This document shows positions 10,098 to 18,576 of a stretch of DNA of 60,413 nt, one piece after another (within the stretch, counting starts at the first letter, position 1; each line of letters starts with the position of its first letter). Source of the stretch: Moraxella bovoculi 237 (GTDB lineage Bacteria; Pseudomonadota; Gammaproteobacteria; Pseudomonadales; Moraxellaceae). The translations under genes were made by a program, and so were the position numbers. The stretch lies in NCBI RefSeq assembly GCF_000696305.2, contig NZ_AOMT01000031.1:1-60413 (forward strand), in the 5' to 3' direction. The notes under the pieces are model-generated. The model did not search any database. It worked only from the letters and a program-made list of their open reading frames with translations, and had not been told where the DNA came from.

Positions 10098-10883
10098 ATG
10101 ACCTCACCGATTTTAATCACCAAGCAAGACGGCGTTGTCACCATCACCTTAAATCGCCCCGACAAGAAAAATGCCATGAGCTTTGAGATGATGCGTGAAC
10201 TCATCGAGATTGCAAAGGACATTCGCAAGGATAAGACGGTGCGTGCGGTGATCATCACGGGTGGTGCGGACTTTTGTAGTGGACTTGATTTGTCGGTATT
10301 TGGTGCGCCTAGGCAGATGGTCTGGGCGATGACACAGCTGATTAAGCCTGCGCCTAGTTTATTTCAAGAAGTTTGTCTAATTTGGCAGAGTCTACCTGTG
10401 CCAGTGATTGCGGTCATTGATGGTGTGTGCTTGGGCGCAGGATTGCAGCTTGCTCTGGGTGCGGACATACGCATCAGCACATCGCGCGCTAAGTTTGCCA
10501 TCCTAGAGGTGAAATGGGGTTTGGTCGCTGACATGGGACTGACCCACACCGCCAAGCTGATGCGCGCAGATCACCTAAAGGAGCTGGCGATGACGGCGCG
10601 TGTGATTGGCGCGGCAGAGGCTGGAGACTATAAGCTTATCACACACATCGATGACGAACCCATGGTAAAAGCCCAATCAATCGCTAAAGAAATCACTACC
10701 CGATCACCCGATGCTGTCTATGCCGCCAAAGCGCTTATCAATGGTATGATGCCTAAGTCTCATCGTAAGCTCTATCAAGAAAAACTGTGGCAAATCAAGC
10801 TCATCCTAGGTGCTAATCGTAAGCTTGCCATCAAAAAGACCAAAGACGACGGTGTCGAATTCCTAAAGCGACAGTTTAAATAG
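10098..10883 (+). CDS. Crotonase-family enoyl-CoA hydratase/isomerase
   Basis: A 261-residue cytoplasmic acyl-CoA enzyme of the crotonase superfamily. The oxyanion-hole segments are visible: FCSGLDLSVF in the first half and GVCLGAGLQLALGADIR near the middle. The later segment LEVKWGLVADMG carries a Glu and an Asp in positions where hydratases and dienoyl-CoA isomerases differ, so the exact reaction is uncertain. It lies 35 bases after mraY with AAGGA upstream and could be read through from the cell-wall operon, although its function is unrelated. A hairpin follows it. Confidence 0.85.
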   Translation: MTSPILITKQDGVVTITLNRPDKKNAMSFEMMRELIEIAKDIRKDKTVRAVIITGGADFCSGLDLSVFGAPRQMVWAMTQLIKPAPSLFQEVCLIWQSLPVPVIAVIDGVCLGAGLQLALGADIRISTSRAKFAILEVKWGLVADMGLTHTAKLMRADHLKELAMTARVIGAAEAGDYKLITHIDDEPMVKAQSIAKEITTRSPDAVYAAKALINGMMPKSHRKLYQEKLWQIKLILGANRKLAIKKTKDDGVEFLKRQFK

Positions 10884-10931
10884 TCTTTGATATTAAGCCC
10901 ATCCTAAGACTTTAAAACTCCACTTATTATC

Positions 10932-10969
10932 AAAAAAACCCTAGTATTATCATGGGTTTTGTTGTTTTT
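10932..10969 (+). terminator. Terminator after the crotonase gene
   Basis: Seven-base arms AAAACCC and GGGTTTT with a short loop, followed by a T-rich run, about 50 bases after the stop codon. This probably closes the rsmH-to-crotonase transcription unit. Confidence 0.6.
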
Positions 10970-11068
10970 GCTGCCAAAAATTCGTCAGAATAAAGTAGGC
11001 GCTTTGTGTTAAAATATCTCCCTAAAAACTAATAACAAAATGAATAAACGACGAAATTAGAGAATAGA

Positions 11069-12295
11069 ATGAATCAGAATCAGTCCGCGCACGAAAAACC
11101 ATTTCCCACCGTTTGGATCTTAATCCTAGGTATGATGATCGCCATCGGTCCTTTGGCGATTGACATGTATCTGCCTGCACTGCCGAGCATGGCGGATGAG
11201 TTTGGGGTGAGTACGACGAATGTAGCACGTTCGGTGCCTGCGTACTTTGTCGGGTTGGTGTTCGGTCAGCTGTTCTATGGGCCTTTTTCTGATCGGGTAG
11301 GGCGAGTCAAGCCCATGTATATCGGCATGACGATTTTTGTGATCGCATCAATCATCTGTGCCACCACGAATCACGAATATGTCTTGTTCGCTGCTCGTAC
11401 CTTACAGGCTCTGGGTGCGTGTGTGACGGCTGTGGTAACGCGTGCTGCGATTCGTGACACATTAAACCCAGTGCAGTCAGCGCGCGCATTTAGCTTGATG
11501 GTGCTGGTCATGGGTGTTGCGCCAATCCTAGCACCGACCTTGGGCGCAGCGATCCTCCAGGTGGCTAATTGGCACATGCTATTTTGGTTCTTGGCAGGCT
11601 ATGGCGTTTTAAACATAATCCTGACGAAACTGTTCTTAAAAGAAACCCTAGCACCAGAGAATCGCAACACTCGACCGATGAGCGAGACTTTTTTGGGTTA
11701 TGTTGATCTTATGAAGGATAAGACCTTTACCGTGCCTGCTGTGGCAGCGGGGCTACTACAGGGTTCGTTCTTTATTTATCTGTCCATCTCAAGCATCTTG
11801 TTCATGGAGAATTATGGGCTGTCAGAGAAACAGTTCGCCATCGCATTTGGGGCGAATGCGTTTGGCTTTATCGCTTTGACACAGGCGAATCAATTCTTAA
11901 CCAAGCGATTTAGATTGGTGCGGCTACTGCGCTTTGGTGCGCTCATGCAGGTGATATCGGCGCTTTGCTTGCTTGTTTTAGGGGTGGTATTTGGTGGAGA
12001 AGCTTATTTTGCGGCGGTATTTTTGGCGATATTTTGCTGCATTGCAGGACTTGGTTTTACTCAGCCGAACGCAGCCGCCATTGCGCTCGCCTTTCAAAAG
12101 AAACGTGCAGGCATGGCAGCAGCGATGCAAGGCGCACTTCAATTCTCGGTGGGGATATTTGGCGGGCTTTTACTAAGTCTGTTCGATGTCAGCCCTGTGC
12201 TAAAGCTTGGCATCACGATGAGTGTGCTGACCGCTATTGGAACGTATTTGATATACCGATTAAATCCTAGACTTGATCTGTCCAAGATGGATTGA
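11069..12295 (+). CDS. Bcr/CflA-family multidrug efflux MFS transporter
   Basis: Inner-membrane proton-coupled exporter with 12 predicted helices over 408 residues. The N-terminal signature GPLAIDMYLPALPSMADEF is characteristic of the Bcr/CflA (drug:H+ antiporter 1) group. The loop FYGPFSDRVGRVKP between helices 2 and 3 is the MFS motif A. Known family members export bicyclomycin, chloramphenicol or other drugs; the substrate here cannot be read from sequence. It is monocistronic, flanked by terminators on both sides. Confidence 0.92.
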   Translation: MNQNQSAHEKPFPTVWILILGMMIAIGPLAIDMYLPALPSMADEFGVSTTNVARSVPAYFVGLVFGQLFYGPFSDRVGRVKPMYIGMTIFVIASIICATTNHEYVLFAARTLQALGACVTAVVTRAAIRDTLNPVQSARAFSLMVLVMGVAPILAPTLGAAILQVANWHMLFWFLAGYGVLNIILTKLFLKETLAPENRNTRPMSETFLGYVDLMKDKTFTVPAVAAGLLQGSFFIYLSISSILFMENYGLSEKQFAIAFGANAFGFIALTQANQFLTKRFRLVRLLRFGALMQVISALCLLVLGVVFGGEAYFAAVFLAIFCCIAGLGFTQPNAAAIALAFQKKRAGMAAAMQGALQFSVGIFGGLLLSLFDVSPVLKLGITMSVLTAIGTYLIYRLNPRLDLSKMD

Positions 12296-12304
12296 TTGAT
12301 AATC

Positions 12305-12337
12305 AAAAAAAGCAAGTCGTAAAGGCTTGCTTTTTTT
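12305..12337. terminator. Bidirectional terminator between the exporter and rlmH
   Basis: A hairpin with arms AAAAAGCAAG and CTTGCTTTTT and long A/T runs on both sides lies between the convergent exporter and rlmH genes. It can terminate both. Confidence 0.85.
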
Positions 12338-12351
12338 GTATTAGCCTTAGC

Positions 12352-12834
12352 TTAGCCGCCACGATGGTAGGGATGGTTGTTAATGATGCTCATCGCGCGA
12401 TAAAGCTGCTCGATTAAGATCACTCGCACCAACGGATGTGGCAAGGTCAAGTCTGACAAAGACCACTTAAAATCTGCCACTGACAGCACTTCTGGCGACA
12501 GACCATCCGCGCCACCAATCACCAACGCGACATCCGCGCCATCTTGCATGGCATCGCTAAGCTTATCAGCAAGGCGCTCGGTGGAGAGCATTTTGCCTTT
12601 GACTTCAAGCACCCATAGGCGTTCTTTTGGGTGGCGCGCTGCCAAGATAGCTTGACCTTCTTGGTGTTTGTATTTATCAATCTCAGCAGCAGAAGGGTTC
12701 TTGGCGCGCTTAGCGGGGGCGATGTCGATGATCTCGGTCGTCATCATGGGCTGAATGCGCTTAAAATATTCATCAACACCCGTCTGTACCCAAGCGGGCA
12801 TCTTATGCCCAACGCTTAAAATTCTTAATTTCAT
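12352..12834 (-). CDS. rlmH: 23S rRNA (pseudouridine-1915-N3)-methyltransferase
   Basis: SPOUT-fold enzyme that methylates pseudouridine 1915 of 23S rRNA in assembled 70S ribosomes. At 160 residues it is close to the family norm of about 155. The SAM-binding knot is seen as VIGGADGLSPEV and the C-terminal signature as NNHPYHRGG. The ATG at 12834 begins MKLRILSVGHKMP, the usual start for the family. It is alone on its strand. Confidence 0.95.
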   Translation of the reverse strand: MKLRILSVGHKMPAWVQTGVDEYFKRIQPMMTTEIIDIAPAKRAKNPSAAEIDKYKHQEGQAILAARHPKERLWVLEVKGKMLSTERLADKLSDAMQDGADVALVIGGADGLSPEVLSVADFKWSLSDLTLPHPLVRVILIEQLYRAMSIINNHPYHRGG

Positions 12835-12997
12835 GTAAGTATTCCTTAATATTTTTGTATATTTTAAAGAAAAACAGCAAAAAAATCTCGTTTATTTATC
12901 CCAAAAAATAGCGTAAATTCAAAAACTTTGCTATGCTAAGGCAATTTTAATCATCTTGATTATTTGTCAAAATAGTCATAGCTATAAGGTAATTACC

Positions 12998-13471
12998 ATG
13001 ACACAATCGCTGACGCAACACCCTGCACATAACGATACCGTTTATGCGTATGCAGGGTTTTGGGTTCGTTTTTTTGCGCAAATTATTGACGGGATTCTGT
13101 TTTTGTTAATCACGCTGCCGGTATTGTATTTGATTTATGGTGAGGCTTATTTCACCACTGAACCTGCGATGGGATTGCTATTTTATGGGACGGCAGATGT
13201 GCTGGTTTCTTTGGTGTTTCCTTTGGTGGCTTGTTTATGGTTCTGGATGCAAAAAGGCGCAACCCCTGGCAAGATGCTGCTAGGCCTTAAGGTGTTAGAT
13301 GCCAAGACGGGTAATTTACTTACTCTTGGTCAGGCACTGCTGCGTTACGTGGGCTATATTTTATCATCATTGATATTCTGTCTTGGCTACATTTGGGTGG
13401 GCTTTGATAAGAAAAAACAAGGCTGGCACGATAAGATGGCCAAGACCGTCGTTGTACGTGAAGCACGCTAA
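12998..13471 (+). CDS. RDD-family membrane protein
   Basis: A 157-residue inner-membrane protein with an N-terminal GFWVRFFAQIIDGIL segment (the Arg-Asp pair that names the RDD family), about three hydrophobic helices and the typical WFWMQKGATPGKMLLGLKV turn. The frame is open from a TTG at 12956, but AAGGT sits seven bases before the ATG at 12998, which decides the start. Function of RDD proteins is mostly unknown; some have been linked to ion exchange. It lies 9 bases before the YraN-like gene. Confidence 0.88.
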   Translation: MTQSLTQHPAHNDTVYAYAGFWVRFFAQIIDGILFLLITLPVLYLIYGEAYFTTEPAMGLLFYGTADVLVSLVFPLVACLWFWMQKGATPGKMLLGLKVLDAKTGNLLTLGQALLRYVGYILSSLIFCLGYIWVGFDKKKQGWHDKMAKTVVVREAR

Positions 13472-13479
13472 TATCTGTT

Positions 13480-13887
13480 GTGAATACCAAAGCGACAACC
13501 AAATCAATTGGTGATTTTTATGAAAATCGCGCGGTTGATTGGATTGAGTCAGAGCACCTAACTGTCATCGCGCGCAACTACAATGTGCCTAAGGTGGGTG
13601 AGATTGACATCGTTGCTAAGTGCATTGATGCTCTGGCGAGCGGTAGAATTCGTAAGACTTTGGTGTTTATTGAGGTGCGAGCCCGCAAGCGTGGGCAATT
13701 TGCAAGCAGTGCAGAGAGTATCACGACCGCCAAGCAGTATAAAATCATCCATGCAGCGATGCATTTTTTGCAGGAATTTGATGAATTTAATGAGTATGAT
13801 TGCCGGTTTGATGTGATTGTATTTGATTATGCGGATGGTGAGGATGCCAGAGGCGAATGGATTAAGGCGGCATTTCTTGCGTGTTAG
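13480..13887 (+). CDS. YraN/UPF0102-family nuclease-fold protein
   Basis: A 135-residue protein of the YraN family, which has a predicted restriction-endonuclease-like fold. The acidic and lysine residues of that core are visible in GEIDIVAK and LVFIEVRAR. The start codon is GTG at 13480; no ATG or Shine-Dalgarno is available nearby, so the start is a little uncertain. It precedes a DolP-like lipoprotein gene, as yraN precedes yraP/dolP with one gene between in E. coli, which supports the call. No function is proven for the family. Confidence 0.88.
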   Translation: MNTKATTKSIGDFYENRAVDWIESEHLTVIARNYNVPKVGEIDIVAKCIDALASGRIRKTLVFIEVRARKRGQFASSAESITTAKQYKIIHAAMHFLQEFDEFNEYDCRFDVIVFDYADGEDARGEWIKAAFLAC

Positions 13888-13994
13888 ACACGCGAATGAA
13901 TTGATGAATCGAAGATGATAAGATTGGACACGACGATTGATCTTATTTTCATATTTTAGGATTTAGTTTTTAGGATTCAATAAGGTGGCTTAAT

Positions 13995-14813
13995 ATGAAA
14001 AAACTATCTTTAGTGGCGCTAGTCGCTGCAGCGATGGTGCTTAGTGCATGCAGCACGCTGGATGCTAGTAATGATGCGAACCATAATTTTGGTGCTTATG
14101 AGATGGGGCGCAGCATCCCTGAGCGCATCAGCGATGAGAGCATTGAGCTGACCGCGCGTAAGAATCTGACGCGCATCGATGGGGTGAATGAGAACTCTGT
14201 ACGCATCGCAATTGACAGCTTTCGCCGCGAGGTGCTCGTGACTGGCGAGGTGCCAAACCAAGCCATCAAAACCAACATCGAATCCATGTTAAAATCCATG
14301 AAAGACGTGACAGTGGTCTATAACTATCTGACCGTCGCTGATACGCCAAAGAGCCAAAGTCACACCGTACATGAAGGCTACCTAAAGTCTAAAATCAACG
14401 CACGCCTGATTACCAATACGGCCATCAAGTCATCGCAGTATAAGATCGTCGTACGTGACCGCACCGCTTATGTACTGGGATATATGACGCCAGAACAGCA
14501 AAGCTATGTACTAGATGCGATTCAGAACACCTCTGGCATGGCATCTGCGGTAACCTTGACCACCCTAGTCAATGGCGACACCAGCATGATCAATACAGCC
14601 GACAGCGCAAATGATGCGACGACCGATACCGAGGGTGTGATCTATGGCGGCGTGGTGACAACAGAAGCACCAAACGACCCATACGCATTACAAGAGATCT
14701 ACACGCCAGACGCCAATGTCAATGCGCCAAACAACACCTCGCCAGTCTATAAACCGCGCGGTTCAGGCACCAGCGGCTATGTGCAGCTGTATCAAGGCAC
14801 CAATAGCCCATAA
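13995..14813 (+). CDS. dolP: DolP-like lipoprotein with BON domains
   Basis: Predicted outer-membrane lipoprotein. A signal peptide ends in the lipobox LSAC (Cys at about residue 19), followed by two BON domains, roughly residues 45-115 and 120-190 (SVRIAIDSFRREVLVTGEV and YKIVVRDRTAYVLGYM). In E. coli DolP binds anionic lipids at division sites and supports envelope integrity. This version is 272 residues against about 190 in E. coli. The extra residues form a Thr/Asn/Pro-rich C-terminal tail predicted to be disordered. AAGGTGG upstream supports the ATG. Confidence 0.85.
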   Translation: MKKLSLVALVAAAMVLSACSTLDASNDANHNFGAYEMGRSIPERISDESIELTARKNLTRIDGVNENSVRIAIDSFRREVLVTGEVPNQAIKTNIESMLKSMKDVTVVYNYLTVADTPKSQSHTVHEGYLKSKINARLITNTAIKSSQYKIVVRDRTAYVLGYMTPEQQSYVLDAIQNTSGMASAVTLTTLVNGDTSMINTADSANDATTDTEGVIYGGVVTTEAPNDPYALQEIYTPDANVNAPNNTSPVYKPRGSGTSGYVQLYQGTNSP

Positions 14814-14832
14814 TCTGTCTCATTGACAGTCG

Positions 14833-14864
14833 CCGCCATCTATATCAAAATGGATTGATGGCGG
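14833..14864 (+). terminator. Possible terminator after dolP
   Basis: GC-rich arms CCGCCATC and GATGGCGG with a 16-base loop, followed by a T-rich but interrupted stretch. Weaker than the other terminators in the window. Confidence 0.45.
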
Positions 14865-14917
14865 TATGTTATTTTATATAAAACGCAAAATTTTCACCAT
14901 AAACGGCCAAGATTTTT

Positions 14918-14925
14918 GGTATAAT
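14918..14925 (+). promoter_or_regulatory. Extended -10 promoter for ibaG-murA
   Basis: TATAAT at 14920-14925 preceded by TGG makes an extended -10 element. No good -35 is present at the usual distance. It lies about 40 bases upstream of ibaG. Confidence 0.55.
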
Positions 14926-14966
14926 GGATTATTTTTTATTGCTATTAAGTTTATTTGGACAAACCC

Positions 14967-15206
14967 ATGAATGCTGATGATTTAATCGAATTATTACGTC
15001 CCCATTTCCCTAATGCCGAGATTCAAGCGGCCAACCAAGGCAACAAGTTCGAAGTGTTGATTGTTGATGATGCTTTTGAAGGTAAGCGCTTGGTTGCGCG
15101 CCAGCAGGCCGTCTATGCCATCGCCAATCCGCATATCCAAAGCGGTGCGATGCACGCATTAACCATACATGCGCTAACGCCTGCAGAATATCAAAGCAAA
15201 ACCTAA
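14967..15206 (+). CDS. ibaG: BolA-family protein IbaG
   Basis: A 79-residue BolA-fold protein. Family members bind monothiol glutaredoxins and [2Fe-2S] clusters, and IbaG is linked to acid stress in E. coli. The conserved VARQQAVYAIANPHI and MHALTIHALTPAEY segments are visible. A TTG at 14955 would add four residues; the ATG at 14967 is preferred because it gives the usual N-terminus. It sits directly before murA, the same order as in Pseudomonas and Acinetobacter. Confidence 0.9.
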   Translation: MNADDLIELLRPHFPNAEIQAANQGNKFEVLIVDDAFEGKRLVARQQAVYAIANPHIQSGAMHALTIHALTPAEYQSKT

Positions 15207-15229
15207 GGCTAATCGCGTAAGGACACACC

Positions 15230-16492
15230 ATGGATAAATTTAAAATCATCGGTAAAAGCCGTATCGCAGGTGAAGTAACCATCTCTGGCTCAAAGAACGC
15301 AGCCTTGCCATTATTAGCGGCCATGCTACTGCCAAATGATGAAACCATCCTGCACAATGTACCAACATTAAAGGATACTGAGACGCTTATTAAGCTCATC
15401 GCGGGCACTGGCGTTAATATCAAAAAAGAAGGCAATACCGTCATCGCCGATTCTCGTACTGTGACCGATTATTACGCGCCTTATGATTTGGTACGTACCA
15501 TGCGTGCATCCATCTTGGTGCTAGGTCCATTGCTCGCTCGTTTTGGTGAGGCGGAAGTCTCGCTTCCAGGTGGCTGTGCGATTGGCTCACGTCCTGTGGA
15601 TCAGCACCTAAAGGCGATGGAAGCACTAGGTGCAATCATCAGTGTAGAGAATGGCTATATCAAGGCGAAAGCGCCTGCTGGCGGTAAGCTGATCGGTTGT
15701 GATTTTACGTTTGATATGGTGACCGTAGGTGGTACTGAGAATGTCATTATGGCAGCGTCTCTAGCCAAGGGTGTAACACGCTTGGAGAATTGTGCGTGTG
15801 AACCTGAAGTTGTCGATCTGGCGAATATGCTGGTCGCCATGGGTGCCAAGATTGAAGGTATTGGCACGCCAACGATGGTCATCGAAGGTGTGGACAGTCT
15901 GCATGGCTGTGAGTATAGCGTGATTGCTGACCGCATTGAGACAGGTTCATATCTGGCAGGCGCACTCATGAGTAAGGGTGATGTCTTAACCAAGAATACC
16001 TCAGCAGAGTTTTTACATCCTGTATTAAAGAAATTCGAAGCGATGGGCGCAACCATCACCACAGGCGATGACTGGATTCGCGCAGTGATGAAGGGCAGAC
16101 CAAAGGCGGTAGATATCCGCACTCAAGTGCACCCTGGCTTTCCTACCGACATGCAGGCGCAGCTGATGGCCGTCTGCTGTCTGGCTGAGGGCACGAGTAC
16201 GATCATTGAGAATATCTTTGAGAATCGCTTCATGCATGTGCCAGAGCTGCAGCGTCTGGGCGCGAACATCAAGGTTGATGGGCATACAGCGATTGTGGTT
16301 GGTGTGGATACGTTCACGCCTGCGCCGGTCATGGCGACAGACCTTCGCGCATCTATGTCATTGGTGATGGCGGCGGCATGCGCTGAGGGTGAGAGCATCA
16401 TTGATCGCATTTATCACATTGACCGTGGTTATGATGATGTCGAAAATAAACTTAAATCGCTTGGTGTGAACATCGAGCGGATTAAGGGCTAG
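15230..16492 (+). CDS. murA: UDP-N-acetylglucosamine 1-carboxyvinyltransferase
   Basis: First committed step of peptidoglycan synthesis: transfers enolpyruvate from PEP to UDP-GlcNAc in the cytoplasm. The 420-residue EPSP-synthase-like fold has the opening [15 protein letters not shown] with the catalytic Lys, and the loop [15 protein letters not shown] with Cys116, the residue that fosfomycin alkylates. A Cys here predicts normal fosfomycin binding. Length is typical. It follows ibaG by 23 bases and is separated from hisG by an intrinsic terminator. Confidence 0.98.
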   Translation: MDKFKIIGKSRIAGEVTISGSKNAALPLLAAMLLPNDETILHNVPTLKDTETLIKLIAGTGVNIKKEGNTVIADSRTVTDYYAPYDLVRTMRASILVLGPLLARFGEAEVSLPGGCAIGSRPVDQHLKAMEALGAIISVENGYIKAKAPAGGKLIGCDFTFDMVTVGGTENVIMAASLAKGVTRLENCACEPEVVDLANMLVAMGAKIEGIGTPTMVIEGVDSLHGCEYSVIADRIETGSYLAGALMSKGDVLTKNTSAEFLHPVLKKFEAMGATITTGDDWIRAVMKGRPKAVDIRTQVHPGFPTDMQAQLMAVCCLAEGTSTIIENIFENRFMHVPELQRLGANIKVDGHTAIVVGVDTFTPAPVMATDLRASMSLVMAAACAEGESIIDRIYHIDRGYDDVENKLKSLGVNIERIKG

Positions 16493-16497
16493 TTGTG

Positions 16498-16524
16498 ACG
16501 CACCGCAGTTTGTGGTGCGTTTTT
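16498..16524 (+). terminator. Terminator/attenuator between murA and hisG
   Basis: A ten-base-pair stem ACGCACCGCA/TGTGGTGCGT (one G-T) with a three-base loop is followed at once by TTTT. It begins six bases after the murA stop and precedes the hisG start by about 45 bases. Confidence 0.7.
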
Positions 16525-16526
16525 AC

Positions 16527-16555
16527 TTTGTTGGACTTTTTAGTGACGATAATTT
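16527..16555 (+). promoter_or_regulatory. Possible hisG promoter
   Basis: TTTGTT (16527-16532), a 17-base spacer and TAATTT (16550-16555) lie between the murA terminator and the hisG start. The match is moderate. The strong terminator upstream makes a separate promoter for the his genes likely. Confidence 0.35.
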
Positions 16556-16569
16556 CACCGATAAAGAAA

Positions 16570-17220
16570 ATGATGATGACTGATAATTTTAATGGCTTGA
16601 CGATTGCCTTATCTAAGGGGCGAATTTTGGATGAGACACTACCGCTTTTTGATAAAGCAGGCATCCGTCCAACCGATGACATGAACAAATCACGTAAGCT
16701 GATTTTCCCAACGACCGACCCTAATGTGCGTTTCTTATTGCTTCGTGCCTCTGACGTGCCGACCTATGTTGAGCATGGTGCGGCGGACATCGGCGTCTCG
16801 GGCAAAGATACGCTGCTAGAATATAATGCGCACGTCTATGAGCTCATTGACCTAAACATCGCCAAATGCCGTCTGATGACCGCAGGCGTGAAAGGGGCGA
16901 GCCTACCAAATCGTCGTCTGCGCATTGCGACCAAATACGCCAACGTTGCACGCGAATACTTCGCTTCTCGTGGCGAGCAGGTGGACATCATTAAGCTGTA
17001 TGGCTCTATGGAGCTTGCGCCATTGGTGGGGCTGGGTGATCTGATCGTGGACGTGGTCGATACGGGCAACACTTTGCGCGCTAATGGCTTAGAGCCGATC
17101 GATGAAATCTGCAAAGTGTCATCACGCCTCATCGCCAATCCAGTCAGTTATAAGCGCAAACTTGATCAGTTGCAGCCGATTTTGGATATTCTAGAAAAAG
17201 CCGTTAAAGATAATCAATAA
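16570..17220 (+). CDS. hisG: ATP phosphoribosyltransferase, short form
   Basis: First enzyme of histidine synthesis, condensing ATP and PRPP. About 216 residues with [19 protein letters not shown] at the N-terminus and [21 protein letters not shown] near residue 180, the PRPP-binding signature. It lacks the C-terminal regulatory domain of the 300-residue form. It is therefore of the HisG-S class, which in known cases works as a hetero-octamer with the HisRS-like protein HisZ. No hisZ is in this window. Three successive ATG codons (16570, 16573, 16576) could serve as start; the long upstream frame overlaps the terminator and is rejected. Confidence 0.93.
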   Translation: MMMTDNFNGLTIALSKGRILDETLPLFDKAGIRPTDDMNKSRKLIFPTTDPNVRFLLLRASDVPTYVEHGAADIGVSGKDTLLEYNAHVYELIDLNIAKCRLMTAGVKGASLPNRRLRIATKYANVAREYFASRGEQVDIIKLYGSMELAPLVGLGDLIVDVVDTGNTLRANGLEPIDEICKVSSRLIANPVSYKRKLDQLQPILDILEKAVKDNQ

Positions 17221-17232
17221 AACAGGTGAATC

Positions 17233-18552
17233 ATGCCAAATCTAACCGTATTAAACAGCCAAGATGCTGGATTTAAGGATAAATTAGCCCAATTACTTGC
17301 CTTTGAAACCGTAACCGATGCCAGTCTTATTCAGACGGTGGACGACATCATTGCCCAAGTGCGAGCAGATGGCGATGCGGCGGTTTTAACTTTAACCCAA
17401 AAGTTTGACAAGCATCCAGCGACCACGATTGATGAACTATTCATCTCATCAGAACAATTAAAATCAGCATTCGACCAACTTAATGATGAAGTTAAAGAAG
17501 CGTTGGAGCTGTCCGCCAAGCGTATCTTTGATTTTCATCAACACCAAAAAGAAGACGGCTTTCGCTTTGTAGATGGCTTGGGTAACACCTTAGGGCAAAA
17601 AGTTGCGCCACTTGATCGTGTGGGTATCTATGTGCCAGGTGGTTTGGCGAGTTATCCTTCTAGCGTGCTTATGAACGCCATCCCCGCCAAGGTTGCAGGA
17701 GTGGGATACATCACGATGGTCGTCCCTGCACCTAATGGCGAGCTAAATCCTCTGGTGCTGGCAGCGGCGCATCTATCAGGCGTGGATAGCGTCATTACCA
17801 TTGGCGGAGCGCAGGCGATCGCCGCCTTGGCATACGGCACGGCGAGCATTCAGCCCGTCGATAAAATCACAGGCCCAGGTAATAAATATGTCGCCGCTGC
17901 CAAGCGAGCCGTCTTTGGGCAGGTAGGCATTGACATGATCGCAGGGCCGTCTGAGGTGTTGGTGTATGCCGAAGGTGAGACATGCGACAATGCCGACTGG
18001 CTTGCCATGGATTTGCTCTCCCAAGCCGAGCATGACACCGTGGCACAGGCGATTTTTGTGACGACTTGCCCAAAACAGCTTGAGGATGTCAAAAACGCCC
18101 TAGACAAAGCCCTTGCCATTTTGCCAAAAGCGGACATCGCAAAACAAGCATTAACAAGCCGTGGGGCGTTGATTTTGGTCAAAGACCGCACCGAAGGCAT
18201 TGAAGTCATCAACCAAGTCGCCCCCGAGCATTTGGAGCTGTCGCTTGATGACCCCGAATACGTAGAGCAACACGTCCGCCATGCAGGGGCAATATTTTTG
18301 GGCAGACACACCCCCGAAGCCATCGGCGACTACTGCGCAGGCTCAAACCACGTTCTACCCACATCAGGCACAGCACGGTTTAGCTCACCTTTGGGAGTGT
18401 ATGATTTTACCAAAAAAACATCGCTCATCTACTGCACACCAGAAGGCAGTCGGTTACTGGCGAAGACGGCAGATGTTCTGGCGGTGCAGGAGAACCTAGA
18501 CGCTCATGCCTTGTCAGCGCGCTATCGTCATGGCGTTGTGAATTTAGATTAA
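17233..18552 (+). CDS. hisD: Histidinol dehydrogenase
   Basis: Zn-dependent enzyme catalysing the last two oxidations from L-histidinol to L-histidine with NAD+. The 439-residue protein contains IYVPGGLASYPSSVLMNAIP, KITGPGNKYVAAAKR and MIAGPSEVLVYA. The catalytic/zinc-binding segment is QVAPEHLEL and a later metal ligand lies in GSNHVLPTSGTARF. It follows hisG by 12 bases and has AGGTG upstream, so it is an operon partner. Confidence 0.97.
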   Translation: MPNLTVLNSQDAGFKDKLAQLLAFETVTDASLIQTVDDIIAQVRADGDAAVLTLTQKFDKHPATTIDELFISSEQLKSAFDQLNDEVKEALELSAKRIFDFHQHQKEDGFRFVDGLGNTLGQKVAPLDRVGIYVPGGLASYPSSVLMNAIPAKVAGVGYITMVVPAPNGELNPLVLAAAHLSGVDSVITIGGAQAIAALAYGTASIQPVDKITGPGNKYVAAAKRAVFGQVGIDMIAGPSEVLVYAEGETCDNADWLAMDLLSQAEHDTVAQAIFVTTCPKQLEDVKNALDKALAILPKADIAKQALTSRGALILVKDRTEGIEVINQVAPEHLELSLDDPEYVEQHVRHAGAIFLGRHTPEAIGDYCAGSNHVLPTSGTARFSSPLGVYDFTKKTSLIYCTPEGSRLLAKTADVLAVQENLDAHALSARYRHGVVNLD

Positions 18553-18576
18553 CTTAAAGAATAAACCGAGATTATC

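Noticed and set aside
15655-16122. 155-codon minus-strand ORF
   Set aside because: Antisense to murA, which is complete and of normal length.
17850-18323. 157-codon minus-strand ORF
   Set aside because: Antisense to hisD; Ser/Ala-rich shadow frame of a GC-richer gene.
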